Assembly (NCBI RefSeq): GCF_029846235.1
Contig: NZ_JARVWP010000011.1
Span: forward strand, 175,219 to 239,218
Source: Bradyrhizobium sp. CER78
GTDB lineage: Bacteria; Pseudomonadota; Alphaproteobacteria; Rhizobiales; Xanthobacteraceae
Direction: 5' to 3'
Length of the DNA stretch: 64,000 nt
Positions within the stretch are counted from its first letter, which is position 1. Each line of letters begins with the position of its first letter. The position numbers and the translations under genes are program-made. A model generated the notes under the pieces. It worked only from the letters and a program-made list of their open reading frames with translations. It ran no database searches and had not been told where the DNA came from. Positions 1 to 7,922 of this stretch are shown here, in pieces.

Positions 1-2
1 CG

Positions 3-1409
3 ACGCCGGAGCTCGGCAAGCAGGTGTTCGACTATCAGTTCGAGATCCAGCAGGCGCGCAACGCCGCGAAGGCTGCGCAGCAAGGTGCGAGCGAGACGCC
101 GCCGCAGGACGCGAAGCCGCAGCCGCGGCACAATCTGTCGCTGTCGACAGCCGCCAAGGAGATCGCTGGGAAGGATCCGGCGATGCAGCCGCAGGCCGCC
201 GATGGTGCCAATGCGGCGATGACGCCGTCCGCGACGATGCAGCCTTCGACGATGCAGCCAGTGGCTGGTCCGCCGAAGCCGCCGGCGCAGCCGCTCAACA
301 TCATCCAGAAGACCTTTCGCGCCGAGGCGCTGGCGCGGCTGCAGCGCGGCGTGGTCGCCGATTGCGGCTTCGTCGAGCGGCTGGTGGTGTTCTGGTCCAA
401 CCATTTCTGCATCTCAGCCAACAAGGGCGCGCTGGCGCGGATGTGGGCCGGCTCGTTCGAGCGCGAGGCGATCCGCCCCCACGTGCTCGGCCGTTTCTCA
501 GACATGCTGAAAGCCGTCGAGCAGCATCCGGCGATGCTGTTCTTCCTCGACAACCAGCAATCGCTCGGACCGGAGTCGCGCGCCGGCATCAACCGCAATC
601 GCGGCCTGAACGAGAACCTCGCGCGCGAGATCATGGAGCTGCATACGCTCGGCGTCGGCGGCGGCTACACCCAGAACGACGTGACGGCGCTGGCGCGCGT
701 CATCACCGGCTGGACCTTCGCCGGCCGCCGTGGCCAGCTCGGCACGCCCGGCAGCTTCGTGTTCAACGCCAATGCACACCAGCCGGGGCCGCAGCAGGTG
801 CTGGGCAAGACCTATGCGCAGGCCGGCATCGCGCAGGGCGAGGCGGTGCTGTCCGACATCGCGCGCCATCCCTCGACCGCGAAGTTCATCGCAACCAAGT
901 TCGTCCGTCACTTCGTCGCCGACGATCCGCCGCCGGCGCTGGTGGCTAGGCTGCAGGACAGCTTCACGAGGACGGACGGCGATCTCAGGGCCCTCACCAC
1001 CGCGCTCGTTCAGTCGAACGAGGCGTGGCAGGCGCCGCTGACGAAGATGCGCTCGCCTTACGAATTCCTGCTCGCCTCCGGCCGGCTGCTGGCGCGCAAT
1101 CCCGAGGACCCGGGCCGTTATCTGAACGGCCTCAATTTGCTCGGCCAGCCGCTGTGGTCGCCGGCCGGGCCGAACGGTTTCCCGGACACTGCGGCGGCAT
1201 GGGCGGCGCCTGAAGGCATCAAGCTCAGGCTCGACATTTCGGCGCAGCTCGCCTCCCAGCTCGCCGACCGGTTCGACCCGCGCGACCTGCTCGAACTGGT
1301 TGCCGCGGATGCCGCCGCGCCGGAGACGCGGCGCACCATCGAGCGCGCTGAATCGCGGCAGCAGGCGCTGGCGCTGCTGTTGATGTCGCCGGAATTCCAG
1401 AGGAGATGA
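3..1409 (+). CDS. DUF1800 family protein, 5' end outside window
   Basis: The frame is open to the left edge, so the true start lies upstream; a GTG at 24 is only an internal candidate. The visible 468 residues carry the DUF1800 signature: FWSNHFCIS near residue 130, then a stretch of the type NENLAREIMELHTLGVGG followed by YTQND and the TGW motif. A Pro/Ala/Gln-rich, low-complexity insert occupies roughly residues 20-100. The 3' end overlaps the next gene by 4 nt (ATGA), which is the usual pairing of DUF1800 with DUF1501 proteins. The biochemical role of the pair is not established; a role in export or handling of a secreted product is a guess. The family call is firm, the function is not. 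Confidence 0.88.
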   Translation, partial: TPELGKQVFDYQFEIQQARNAAKAAQQGASETPPQDAKPQPRHNLSLSTAAKEIAGKDPAMQPQAADGANAAMTPSATMQPSTMQPVAGPPKPPAQPLNIIQKTFRAEALARLQRGVVADCGFVERLVVFWSNHFCISANKGALARMWAGSFEREAIRPHVLGRFSDMLKAVEQHPAMLFFLDNQQSLGPESRAGINRNRGLNENLAREIMELHTLGVGGGYTQNDVTALARVITGWTFAGRRGQLGTPGSFVFNANAHQPGPQQVLGKTYAQAGIAQGEAVLSDIARHPSTAKFIATKFVRHFVADDPPPALVARLQDSFTRTDGDLRALTTALVQSNEAWQAPLTKMRSPYEFLLASGRLLARNPEDPGRYLNGLNLLGQPLWSPAGPNGFPDTAAAWAAPEGIKLRLDISAQLASQLADRFDPRDLLELVAADAAAPETRRTIERAESRQQALALLLMSPEFQRR

Positions 1410-2635
1410 CGATGGATTGCTCCGAGAGCCTGACGATGCAGGCGACGTCGCGGCGCGCGCTGCTGCTCGGCGGCGCCTCGTTCGCGGCCTGGGCCTACTT
1501 GCCGAAATTCGCGCGCGCCGCCGATGGCCGCGATCCGCGCTTCGTCACCATCATCCTGCGCGGCGCGCTCGATGGCCTGGCCACCGTTGCGCCGATCGGC
1601 GACCCCGATTATGCCGGCCTGCATGGCGCGATTGCGCTGAAGGCCGATGGCCCGAACGCGGCGGTGATGCTCGATCCGTTCTTCGGGCTGCATCCGGCGA
1701 TGCCGGAATTCGCGCGGATGTATCGCGCCAAGCAGGCCGCGGTGGTGCATGCGGTGGCGACCTCCTATCGCGACCGCTCGCATTTCGATGGCCAGGATGT
1801 GCTGGAGAGCGGCTTCCCCGGTCCCGGCCGCGTGCAATCCGGCTGGCTCAACCGCGCGCTCGAAGCATTGCCGAAGGGCGAACGGGTGACGAGTGCGCTC
1901 GCGGTCGGCCCGACCACGCCGCTGGTGTTGCGTGGCACAGCGCCAACCGTCGGCTGGGCGCCGACCGCGCTGCCGCAGGCCGCCGACGACACCGCGATGC
2001 GGCTGCTCGATCTCTATCAGCATCGCGATCCGACGCTCGCGAGCGCACTGACGCAGGGCTTGCAGCTGGAGAAGCAGGCGCAGGGCGACGAGATGAAGCC
2101 GAAGCCCGGCGGCGGCGGCGTGGCGGCGATGCGGCTGGTGGCGCGCGGCGCCGCCAAGCTGATGGCGGCCGATGACGGCCCGCGGATCGGCGCGCTCGCC
2201 TTCGACGGCTGGGATACCCATGCCAATGAGGGCGGTCCGGTCGGCCGGCTTGCGCAACTGCTCGGCGGTCTCGACGGCGCGCTGGCCGAATTCCAGAGCG
2301 GTCTCGGCGCGCGCTGGCGCGACACCGTGATCGTGGTCGCCACCGAGTTCGGCCGCACCGCGCGCATCAACGGCACCGAGGGCACCGACCACGGCACCGG
2401 CACCATCGCGCTGCTCGCCGGCGGCGCCGTCAATGGCGGCCGCATGATCACCGATTGGCCGGGCCTGAAGGTAGCTAATCTCTACCAGGCCCGCGACCTC
2501 GCCCCGACCACTGACCTCCGCGCCGTGATCAAGGGCGTGCTGCACGATCAGTTCGGCCTCGGCGAGCGCGTGCTGGCGGAGACGGTGTTTCCGGACAGCG
2601 CGCCGGCGAAGCCGATGAAGGGGTTGGTGGTGTAA
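1406..2635 (+). CDS. DUF1501 family Tat-exported protein
   Basis: A 409-residue protein whose N-terminus contains a twin-arginine type signal (SRRALLLGGASF, then a hydrophobic run ending in ARAAD), so export by the Tat system is likely. The body matches the DUF1501 family, related to the alkaline-phosphatase/sulfatase fold: GLHPAMPEFA near residue 95 and the motif VVATEFGRTARINGTEGTDH near residue 310. It begins inside the stop codon of the DUF1800 gene, implying translational coupling. A second ATG lies 10 codons in and would still keep the twin arginines, so the exact start is open. Function unknown beyond the conserved DUF1800-DUF1501 partnership. Confidence 0.88.
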   Translation: MTMDCSESLTMQATSRRALLLGGASFAAWAYLPKFARAADGRDPRFVTIILRGALDGLATVAPIGDPDYAGLHGAIALKADGPNAAVMLDPFFGLHPAMPEFARMYRAKQAAVVHAVATSYRDRSHFDGQDVLESGFPGPGRVQSGWLNRALEALPKGERVTSALAVGPTTPLVLRGTAPTVGWAPTALPQAADDTAMRLLDLYQHRDPTLASALTQGLQLEKQAQGDEMKPKPGGGGVAAMRLVARGAAKLMAADDGPRIGALAFDGWDTHANEGGPVGRLAQLLGGLDGALAEFQSGLGARWRDTVIVVATEFGRTARINGTEGTDHGTGTIALLAGGAVNGGRMITDWPGLKVANLYQARDLAPTTDLRAVIKGVLHDQFGLGERVLAETVFPDSAPAKPMKGLVV

Positions 2636-2654
2636 GGGCCAACCCCAATCACTG

Positions 2655-2786
2655 CGTCGTCCCGGCCAAGCGAAGCGCGAGCCGGGACCCATAACCACCG
2701 TTCTTCGTGTTGGAGCACGCTGGGGCCCCAGCACAGCGCAACCACGCTCATTTGTGGTTATGGGTCCCTGCTTTCGCAGGGACGAC
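2655..2786. repeat. Palindromic intergenic repeat
   Basis: Two inverted GTCGTCCC-type hairpins flank a central inverted pair built around CCCATAACCAC and GTGGTTATGGG. The outer modules (GTCGTCCCGGCC... and ...GCAGGGACGAC) match the short hairpin at 18163-18188. It sits between convergent genes, so it may also act as a transcription stop, but there is no clean T-run. Confidence 0.7.
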
Positions 2787-2814
2787 AGTTGTTTTGGTTG
2801 CTTTAGTCGGCCTG

Positions 2815-3753
2815 CTACTTCGTAATCCGATCGATCTCCGCCATCTCCTCCGCGCTCAGCTTCCAGCCGATCGCCTTGACGTTCTGCTCGATCTGCTCGG
2901 GGCGCGTGGCGCCGGCGATGACGCTTGCGACTTGCGGGCGGGCGGCGAGCCAGGAGAAGGCGAGCTCGAGCATGGTGTGGCCGCGCTCGCTCGCGAAGGC
3001 CTGCAGCTTCTCGACGATGTCCTCGTTGCGCGGCGTGACGTAGCGATCCTTCAGGGCCGGCGCCTTGGCGAAGCGGGTGTCGGCGGGCGCAGCGGCGCCG
3101 CGCTGGTACTTGCCGGTCAAGAGGCCGCTGGCGAGCGGGAAGAACGGCAGCAGGCCGAGATTGTACTGCTGCGCCGCCGGCAGCAGGTCCTTCTCGATGC
3201 CGCGCACCACGAGGCTGTATTCGTCCTGGCAGGACACGAAGCGGTTCACGTTCATCTCGCGCGCGACATACTCCGCCTCGGCGATCCGCCACGCCGGGAA
3301 GTTGGAGTTGCCGATATAACGCACCTTGCCCTGGCGCACGAGATCGTCGAGCGCGCGCAGCGTCTCGTCGATCGGCGTCAGCGGATCGTAATCGTGCTGC
3401 TGGTAGAGATCGATGTAGTCGGTCTTCAGGCGGGTGAGGCTCGCCTCAACCGCGGACATGATGTAGCGCCGCGAGGCGCCTTGCCTGGTGCCGTCGGTCG
3501 CCATCGGTTTTGAGAATTTGGTGGCGAGCACGATGTCCTTGCGGCGATCGCCCAGCACGGTGCCGAGGACGGTTTCCGAGCCGCCCATGCCCGCATAGAT
3601 GTCGGCGGTGTCGAACAGGGTGATGCCGAGATCGATCGCCTTGTGGATCACCTTGCGCGAGGTTTCCAGATCGGTGCGCTGGCCGAAATTGTTGCAGCCG
3701 ATGCCGACTGCGGATACGCGCAGGCCGGAGCCGCCGAGATTACGAATTTCCAT
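2815..3753 (-). CDS. Aldo/keto reductase
   Basis: A 312-residue NADPH-dependent oxidoreductase of the aldo/keto reductase (AKR) superfamily. The catalytic tetrad is visible: Asp48 and Tyr53 in FDTADIY, Lys79 in ATKF, and His120 in QQHDYDP. The C-terminal part contains the NADP-binding region (VIAGATRPEQIEQNV), and the length fits a TIM-barrel AKR. A good ribosome binding site (AGGA) precedes the ATG. Most like the voltage-gated-potassium-channel beta/YajO-type AKRs that reduce aldehydes; the substrate cannot be read from sequence. It stands alone on the minus strand, convergent with the DUF1501 gene. Confidence 0.92.
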   Translation of the reverse strand: MEIRNLGGSGLRVSAVGIGCNNFGQRTDLETSRKVIHKAIDLGITLFDTADIYAGMGGSETVLGTVLGDRRKDIVLATKFSKPMATDGTRQGASRRYIMSAVEASLTRLKTDYIDLYQQHDYDPLTPIDETLRALDDLVRQGKVRYIGNSNFPAWRIAEAEYVAREMNVNRFVSCQDEYSLVVRGIEKDLLPAAQQYNLGLLPFFPLASGLLTGKYQRGAAAPADTRFAKAPALKDRYVTPRNEDIVEKLQAFASERGHTMLELAFSWLAARPQVASVIAGATRPEQIEQNVKAIGWKLSAEEMAEIDRITK

Positions 3754-3907
3754 GAGACAATCCTGTGGGATAGGCGAGGGAGTGCGCGGATTGTGACGCG
3801 CACGACGCAGGCCGGCAAGGTGCCGCCCTACCGCCGGTCACGCATGGCAATGTCGCGACAAATGCAGTGTCACAAAACATGCGGCGTCGCAAAGGACGCG
3901 GTGTCAC

Positions 3908-3952
3908 AAAAAAAGCGGTCCCGGTCAGACGCGGCGACTGACGGGGACCGCT
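3908..3952 (-). terminator. Rho-independent terminator (minus strand)
   Basis: A 15-bp stem with one mismatch (3914-3928 with 3938-3952), loop 3929-3937, followed on the minus strand by seven Ts. It lies about 110 nt past the stop of the disrupted acetyltransferase gene and would end its transcript. The rest of the 3754-4063 gap shows no gene. Confidence 0.85.
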
Positions 3953-4063
3953 CGGGGCGAAGATCTGAGACGGGGGGCCTGATCTTACGCGAGCGGAAGC
4001 GTAGCCGGGCTTTGTAACGTGCCGGTGACACCTCTGTGCAATCCACAGGGTGCGAATGTGCGC

Positions 4064-4524
4064 TCAGAGAATCTTGCGATAGATGACGAAGCCGGGCTTG
4101 TCCGCGACCTTGTCATAAAGCTGCATTGCGGTGTGGTTGGTCTCATGCGTCTGCCAGTAGACGCGCGGCGATCCCGCGAGCCTGGCCTGCGTGTAGACGC
4201 CGTTGATCAAGGCACGACCGACGCCCTTGCCGCGCGCCGCATTGCTGGTGAAGAGATCCTGCAAATAGCAGGTCGGCGCGATCGCGGTGGTCGAGCGGTG
4301 AAACAGATAATGCGTCAGCCCGACCAGCCTGCCGCCGGCCTCGGCGACCAGCGCATGCATCGGTTCATAGGCATCAAAGAAGCGCTCCCACGCATCGCGG
4401 TGATCTCGGGCGCGAGCGCGGTCGGTCCGGACCGTTCGTAGAAGGCGTTGTAGCCGTCCCACAGCGGAAGCCACTGGGCGTAATCGTCGCGCGTGACGAA
4501 GCGGATGGTGACGTCGTTGGACAT
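4064..4524 (-). pseudogene. GNAT N-acetyltransferase with a frameshift
   Basis: The N-terminal 43 residues (from MSNDVTIRFVTRDDY, start 4524, ribosome binding site AGGGA) and the C-terminal 110 residues (from AWERFFDAYEP to GFVIYRKIL) belong to one GNAT acetyltransferase but are in different frames. The acetyl-CoA binding motif is in the second part (SNAARGKGVGRALI). Reading switches near 4392-4393. Restoring a single G between ATG and CGTGG would rejoin the frames as ...EITAMAWERFF, giving about 153 residues. The downstream terminator remains. Either a recent inactivation or a sequencing error; the clean remaining reading frames mean the lesion is young if real. Confidence 0.82.
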
Positions 4525-4581
4525 GAGCGATCCCTGGATGATCCCGCGTGATGCGATGTCTGCGCATCGCCTCGCAACGTT

Positions 4582-4632
4582 CTAGAGCATGATCCGGAAA
4601 AGTGTGAAGCGGTTTTCCGAAGAGATCATGCC
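4582..4632. repeat. REP element, family A
   Basis: A hairpin element starting CTAGAGCATGATCCGGAAAA and ending with the inverse TTTTCCGAAGAGATCATGC. Further copies lie at 6059-6108 and, inverted, at 61427-61478. It sits just upstream of the disrupted acetyltransferase gene. Confidence 0.9.
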
Positions 4633-4681
4633 CAAAAGTGGCGTCGCTATCTCGCGGGATCAATTGCGGCGCGGTCGCGGC

Positions 4682-5497
4682 TCACTCGGCGGCGCGCATC
4701 AGCCTTGCGAGATGGCGCTCGCGGCCGGCGCGCTGCGCCCGGTATTCGTCGGCGCGGGCGGGATCGTCGGTGTGCCGCACGAGGTCGGTGACCGGCGTAT
4801 AGCTCAGCATGCGGCCGCCGTCGGGCAGCGCCGTGCAACTGAAGCGCAGCACCTGGCCGTCGGCGAGATCGAGATTGATCGGCGTGGAATCGCCTGCGCG
4901 CATCATCTCGATGCGCTTGGTGACGAACGCGCTCATCTCGTCTTCCGGCAATCGATAGGCGCCGGTGTCGCGGCCGTGATACATCAGCGCGACGAAGGGC
5001 GGCTTGCTGTCGGCCTGGGCATCGGACAGCGCGAAATAGTCGCGGAAGGCACGGTTGATGAATTCGGCGCGGGTGTCGGCGTCGAGCAGCACGATGCCGA
5101 TGTCGACCTGGTCGAGCGCAGCGGCGAGCCGCTCCGAGGTGGCGTGGTGCTGCTGGTCCGCGGCAAAGGCGTCGATCCATTTCTGCCGCAGCATTCCGGT
5201 GATCAGGGCGGTGCCGGCTGTGGTTGCCGCCAGCAGCAGCATCCGCGCGACGTCGGCTGCGTCGTAACCGGGCAGCGCGCGATGGTCGAGGAAGAACAGC
5301 GCCGAGCCGGCCACCGCGATCGCGGCGGAGATCAGCCCGGAGGTGATGCCGCTGATCGAGCTGGCCAGCGCCACGATGCAGACGAACAGCGGCGCCGGAT
5401 TGGGGACGGTGACCACGAGGCGATCGATCAAGAAGGCGGCGAGCGCAATGATCGCCGTCAGCGCAGGACCTGAAATTGCACGCCAGTCGAACCGCAT
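4682..5497 (-). CDS. Membrane PAS-domain protein without output domain
   Basis: About 271 residues from the ATG at 5497 (MRFDWRAIS); an upstream ATG at 5557 exists but the segment between looks non-coding. The N-terminal third holds three or four hydrophobic helices of the DUF4118 type found in membrane sensor kinases. The rest is a PAS fold (from SERLAAALDQVDIGIVLLD to residues before the C-terminus). No histidine kinase, GGDEF, EAL or HTH follows: the protein ends with a charged, Arg-rich tail soon after the PAS domain. It may be a truncated sensor or one that signals through a partner. Monocistronic. Confidence 0.75.
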   Translation of the reverse strand: MRFDWRAISGPALTAIIALAAFLIDRLVVTVPNPAPLFVCIVALASSISGITSGLISAAIAVAGSALFFLDHRALPGYDAADVARMLLLAATTAGTALITGMLRQKWIDAFAADQQHHATSERLAAALDQVDIGIVLLDADTRAEFINRAFRDYFALSDAQADSKPPFVALMYHGRDTGAYRLPEDEMSAFVTKRIEMMRAGDSTPINLDLADGQVLRFSCTALPDGGRMLSYTPVTDLVRHTDDPARADEYRAQRAGRERHLARLMRAAE

Positions 5498-5708
5498 GCG
5501 CGTTCTCGCTATGTGTCGAACAAACGATAAAGCCGCAGTTTGACGACAGAGCCGCAACGGCGCCGGGATTTCCGCCCCGACCGTTAAGCGGCCCTTGCGT
5601 GGTCCGAACCAGCTTTCGCTGCTTTCAAATCAAATGATATGGAGATCGGCATGGAACCCGGTTCCGTGCCTGCGGGTTACCGGGTGCTTTGCTTGCAAGA
5701 GGACATCG

Positions 5709-6062
5709 ATGCCCGCCATTTCACCTTCGCTGCTGCCGATCCTGATGCTGTTCGCCTCGAACGTCTTCATGACCTTCGCCTGGTACGGCCACCTCAAGTT
5801 CAAGGATCATTCGCTCCCCATCGTCATCATGGTGAGCTGGGGCATCGCGTTCTTCGAATACTGGCTGGCGGTGCCGGCCAATCGCTGGGGCAGCGAGGTC
5901 TACAGCGCGGCGCAGCTCAAGACCATGCAGGAGGTGATCACGCTGGTCGTGTTCGCAGCCTTCTCGGTGCTGTACCTGAAGGAGCCGCTGGGCTGGAATC
6001 ACGTGCTCGGTTTCGCCTTCATCGCCGCCGGTGCGTTCTTCATCTTCCACAAATGGAGCTAG
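5709..6062 (+). CDS. DUF486 family membrane protein
   Basis: A 117-residue integral membrane protein with four predicted helices, matching the DUF486 family (FASNVFMTFAWYGHLKF near the N-terminus, FFEYWLAVPANR, and VLYLKEPLGWNH near the C-terminus), which is related to small multidrug/DMT-type transporters. The ATG at 5709 was chosen because the family begins just before the first helix; the 38 residues that could be added upstream do not look like protein. The TAG stop codon is part of the REP element that begins at 6059. Transported substrate unknown. Confidence 0.87.
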   Translation: MPAISPSLLPILMLFASNVFMTFAWYGHLKFKDHSLPIVIMVSWGIAFFEYWLAVPANRWGSEVYSAAQLKTMQEVITLVVFAAFSVLYLKEPLGWNHVLGFAFIAAGAFFIFHKWS

Positions 6063-6108
6063 AGCATGATCCGGAAAAGTGCGAAGCGGTTTTCCGAAAA
6101 GATGATGT
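6059..6108. repeat. REP element, family A
   Basis: A copy of the CTAGAGCATGATCCGG family, with the inverse half TTTTCCGAAAAGATGATG. Its first bases supply the stop codon of the DUF486 gene. A run of As follows (6111-6116). Confidence 0.9.
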
Positions 6109-6120
6109 TCAAAAAAGATC

Positions 6121-6276
6121 TTAGTGGCGCGGCGCCTGCTTGGCTGCAGGCGTCGTGACGTGCGCGGGGTGCGCGCGGTCTTCGCCCTGCGTGCCGGTCA
6201 CGATCAGGAGCGATGCCGCCAGCAGGATCGCCGCCGACAGCGTCACGGTCACCAGTCCGACGGGGGTCTTCATCAT
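6121..6276 (-). CDS. Small single-pass membrane protein (51 aa)
   Basis: A 51-residue reading frame starting MMKTPVGLVTVTLSAAILLA. One hydrophobic segment spans about residues 5-28, followed by a polar tail rich in His, Ala and Pro (HPAHVTTPAAKQAPRH). A GGAG-like ribosome binding site lies upstream of the double ATG. It lies 61 nt downstream of another small membrane protein on the same strand, so the two may be co-transcribed. I do not recognise the family. Size and composition suggest a small membrane or periplasm-anchored peptide. Confidence 0.6.
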   Translation of the reverse strand: MMKTPVGLVTVTLSAAILLAASLLIVTGTQGEDRAHPAHVTTPAAKQAPRH

Positions 6277-6337
6277 GTCGCGCCGCTGTCTCTCCCGCGC
6301 CTTGCCGCGGATAAGGTGCCAAATCGAAATTGCTTGA

Positions 6338-6514
6338 TTACGCCGGGATCGGTGTTGCCATGCTGATGTTGCTCGACAGCACCGTCACGGCGACGACCAG
6401 GCACAGCGTCAGCGCGCCGAGCGCGAGCGACGCTGCGATCGCGTTGGTCAGCCGGGATGATGCCACCGGGGCAGGGCGGCCATGGAAGCCTGCCGTGCCG
6501 GACCACCGTTTCAT
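6338..6514 (-). CDS. Small single-pass membrane protein (58 aa)
   Basis: A 58-residue frame (start MKRWSGTAGFHGRPAPVASS) with a basic N-terminus and one long hydrophobic helix at about residues 24-46 (AIAASLALGALTLCLVVAV), then a short tail. A good ribosome binding site (GAGGGA) lies 9 nt before the ATG. It is first in a possible two-gene unit with the 51-aa frame downstream. No recognised family; the basic-then-hydrophobic layout suggests an inner-membrane peptide with the N-terminus in the cytoplasm. Confidence 0.6.
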   Translation of the reverse strand: MKRWSGTAGFHGRPAPVASSRLTNAIAASLALGALTLCLVVAVTVLSSNISMATPIPA

Positions 6515-6693
6515 GGTCTAAATCCCTCAGGCCGCGAGCGAATCACTCGCGACATCCGAGTGAATCTGCCGACCGTCACCGGCAACATTGCGGCGGCGGC
6601 GCCCTCTGAAAGCGGCGAAAATGCGGCCTATGCGGGTGTTTTGCCCGCAATTTGGGCAATTTCCCCGCTATTCCCGGAATTCAGACCCGTTGT

Positions 6694-7347
6694 TCAAACG
6701 CCTGCCACGAGGCGGGCCCGAGGCTCGGCTTCGGGACCCGGCTGCCAATCCATCGAGACAAATCCGGGGGTCTGCTCGACCCGTTTCAGCCAGGCCCGGA
6801 TCGACGGAAAGGTCGTCAGGTCGAAGTCGCAGCGATCGGCGACGTGGGTGTAGCCGTAGAGGGCGATGTCGGCGACGGTGAACTGCTCGGCGGCAAAAAA
6901 CGTGTGGTTCTTGAGGTGATTTTCCATCACCTGCAGCGCCGCATAACCGCGCTCCATCCAGTCCTCCAGCGCGTGCGTTTGCAGGTCGCGCCCGCCCTTG
7001 ACCAGCGACAGCCAGAAATAGGCGGCGCCGATATTCGGCTCCAGCGCGTGCTGTTCGAAGAACATCCACTGCAGCGCCTCGGCGCGCTCGATCCGCGACT
7101 CCGGCGCCAGCGGCGTGCCGATCGCAACATACCAGAGGATGGCGTTCGACTCGGCGAGATGGCGGCCTTCGGCGACCTCGAGCAACGGCACTTGGCCGCT
7201 CGGATTCTTGGCCAGGAATTCCGGGGTCCGGCTCTCGCCGCGCAGGATGTCGATCTCGATCGCCTCGTACGGCGTGTTCAGCACGGCAAGCGCCAGCCGG
7301 ACCTTGTAGCTGTTGCCGGAGCGCTGCATCGAATAGAGCTTGTACAT
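6694..7347 (-). CDS. Glutathione S-transferase family protein
   Basis: A 217-residue cytosolic GST. The N-terminal thioredoxin-like domain (residues 1-80) has SMQRSGNSYKVRLALAVLN and the conserved cis-Pro/glutathione motif GQVPLLE followed by LAESNAIL. The all-alpha C-terminal domain follows, with FTVADIALYGYTHVA as the N-capping box. Ser is available in the active-site region (SGNSYK). I chose the ATG at 7347 (MYKLYSMQ) over a GTG five codons upstream because the fold begins at this methionine. Likely role: conjugation or isomerisation of small electrophiles. A second GST lies at 23783. Confidence 0.9.
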   Translation of the reverse strand: MYKLYSMQRSGNSYKVRLALAVLNTPYEAIEIDILRGESRTPEFLAKNPSGQVPLLEVAEGRHLAESNAILWYVAIGTPLAPESRIERAEALQWMFFEQHALEPNIGAAYFWLSLVKGGRDLQTHALEDWMERGYAALQVMENHLKNHTFFAAEQFTVADIALYGYTHVADRCDFDLTTFPSIRAWLKRVEQTPGFVSMDWQPGPEAEPRARLVAGV

Positions 7348-7922
7348 TGCGTCGGGGTTCACTCGATCAGGAAGACGGACTGCATGAGACGGTACGCTTG
7401 AAATCTGCGCGGCCTGTCACACCGCAACGCCGCTAAACAATGATGCCGACAGGGGTGCGTCGCAAGCCCTGCAATGTGGAAAAAGTCGAAACGTCTACCG
7501 CACTGCACGCGTGCAGAACGATTCCATCAACACGGCAGAACAACTCGGATCACGCCTCTGCGACGTTGTGCACGGTGCCGGTCGATGCCACCTGTGGCCG
7601 TGGCCGACCTGCTGCAATTCAGAAACGTTAACGCGGCATCCGGATCGCCGCGCGGCACATTGTCCTCGGAGCAATCCGCGCTGGAGCACGAGGCCGGAAG
7701 CCTTGCCGGCTAGGCTGAAGCGGCCGTGACAGGGCTTGCCGGATATGAGTCATTTGGCGGCGGAACTTGCGGAATATTGCGCATGTCGCGCGCCATGCGG
7801 GAAAGTTTTCGTGCTTTGCCGCCAAGCTTCTTGCGATGCAGCGGCGACAGGCCTAGGGTGCCGCGATCCCATTCAAATCAAGTCGTGGCCGAACGGCTCA
7901 CGACGTTTGCCAGGAGATGATA
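7348..7922. other. Intergenic region, no gene seen
   Basis: 575 bases between the GST and the aminotransferase. Short open frames here have no homology-like composition or ribosome binding sites, and no strong hairpin or repeat was noticed. It presumably holds the two promoters. Confidence 0.5.

Noticed and set aside
1118..3292. 724-codon minus-strand frame over the DUF1800/DUF1501 and AKR genes
   Set aside because: It crosses three real genes and a palindromic repeat; no RBS, no family features.
7628..7825. 65-codon minus-strand frame in the GST-aatA gap
   Set aside because: Basic, Arg/Pro-rich, no RBS, no motif; typical random frame.
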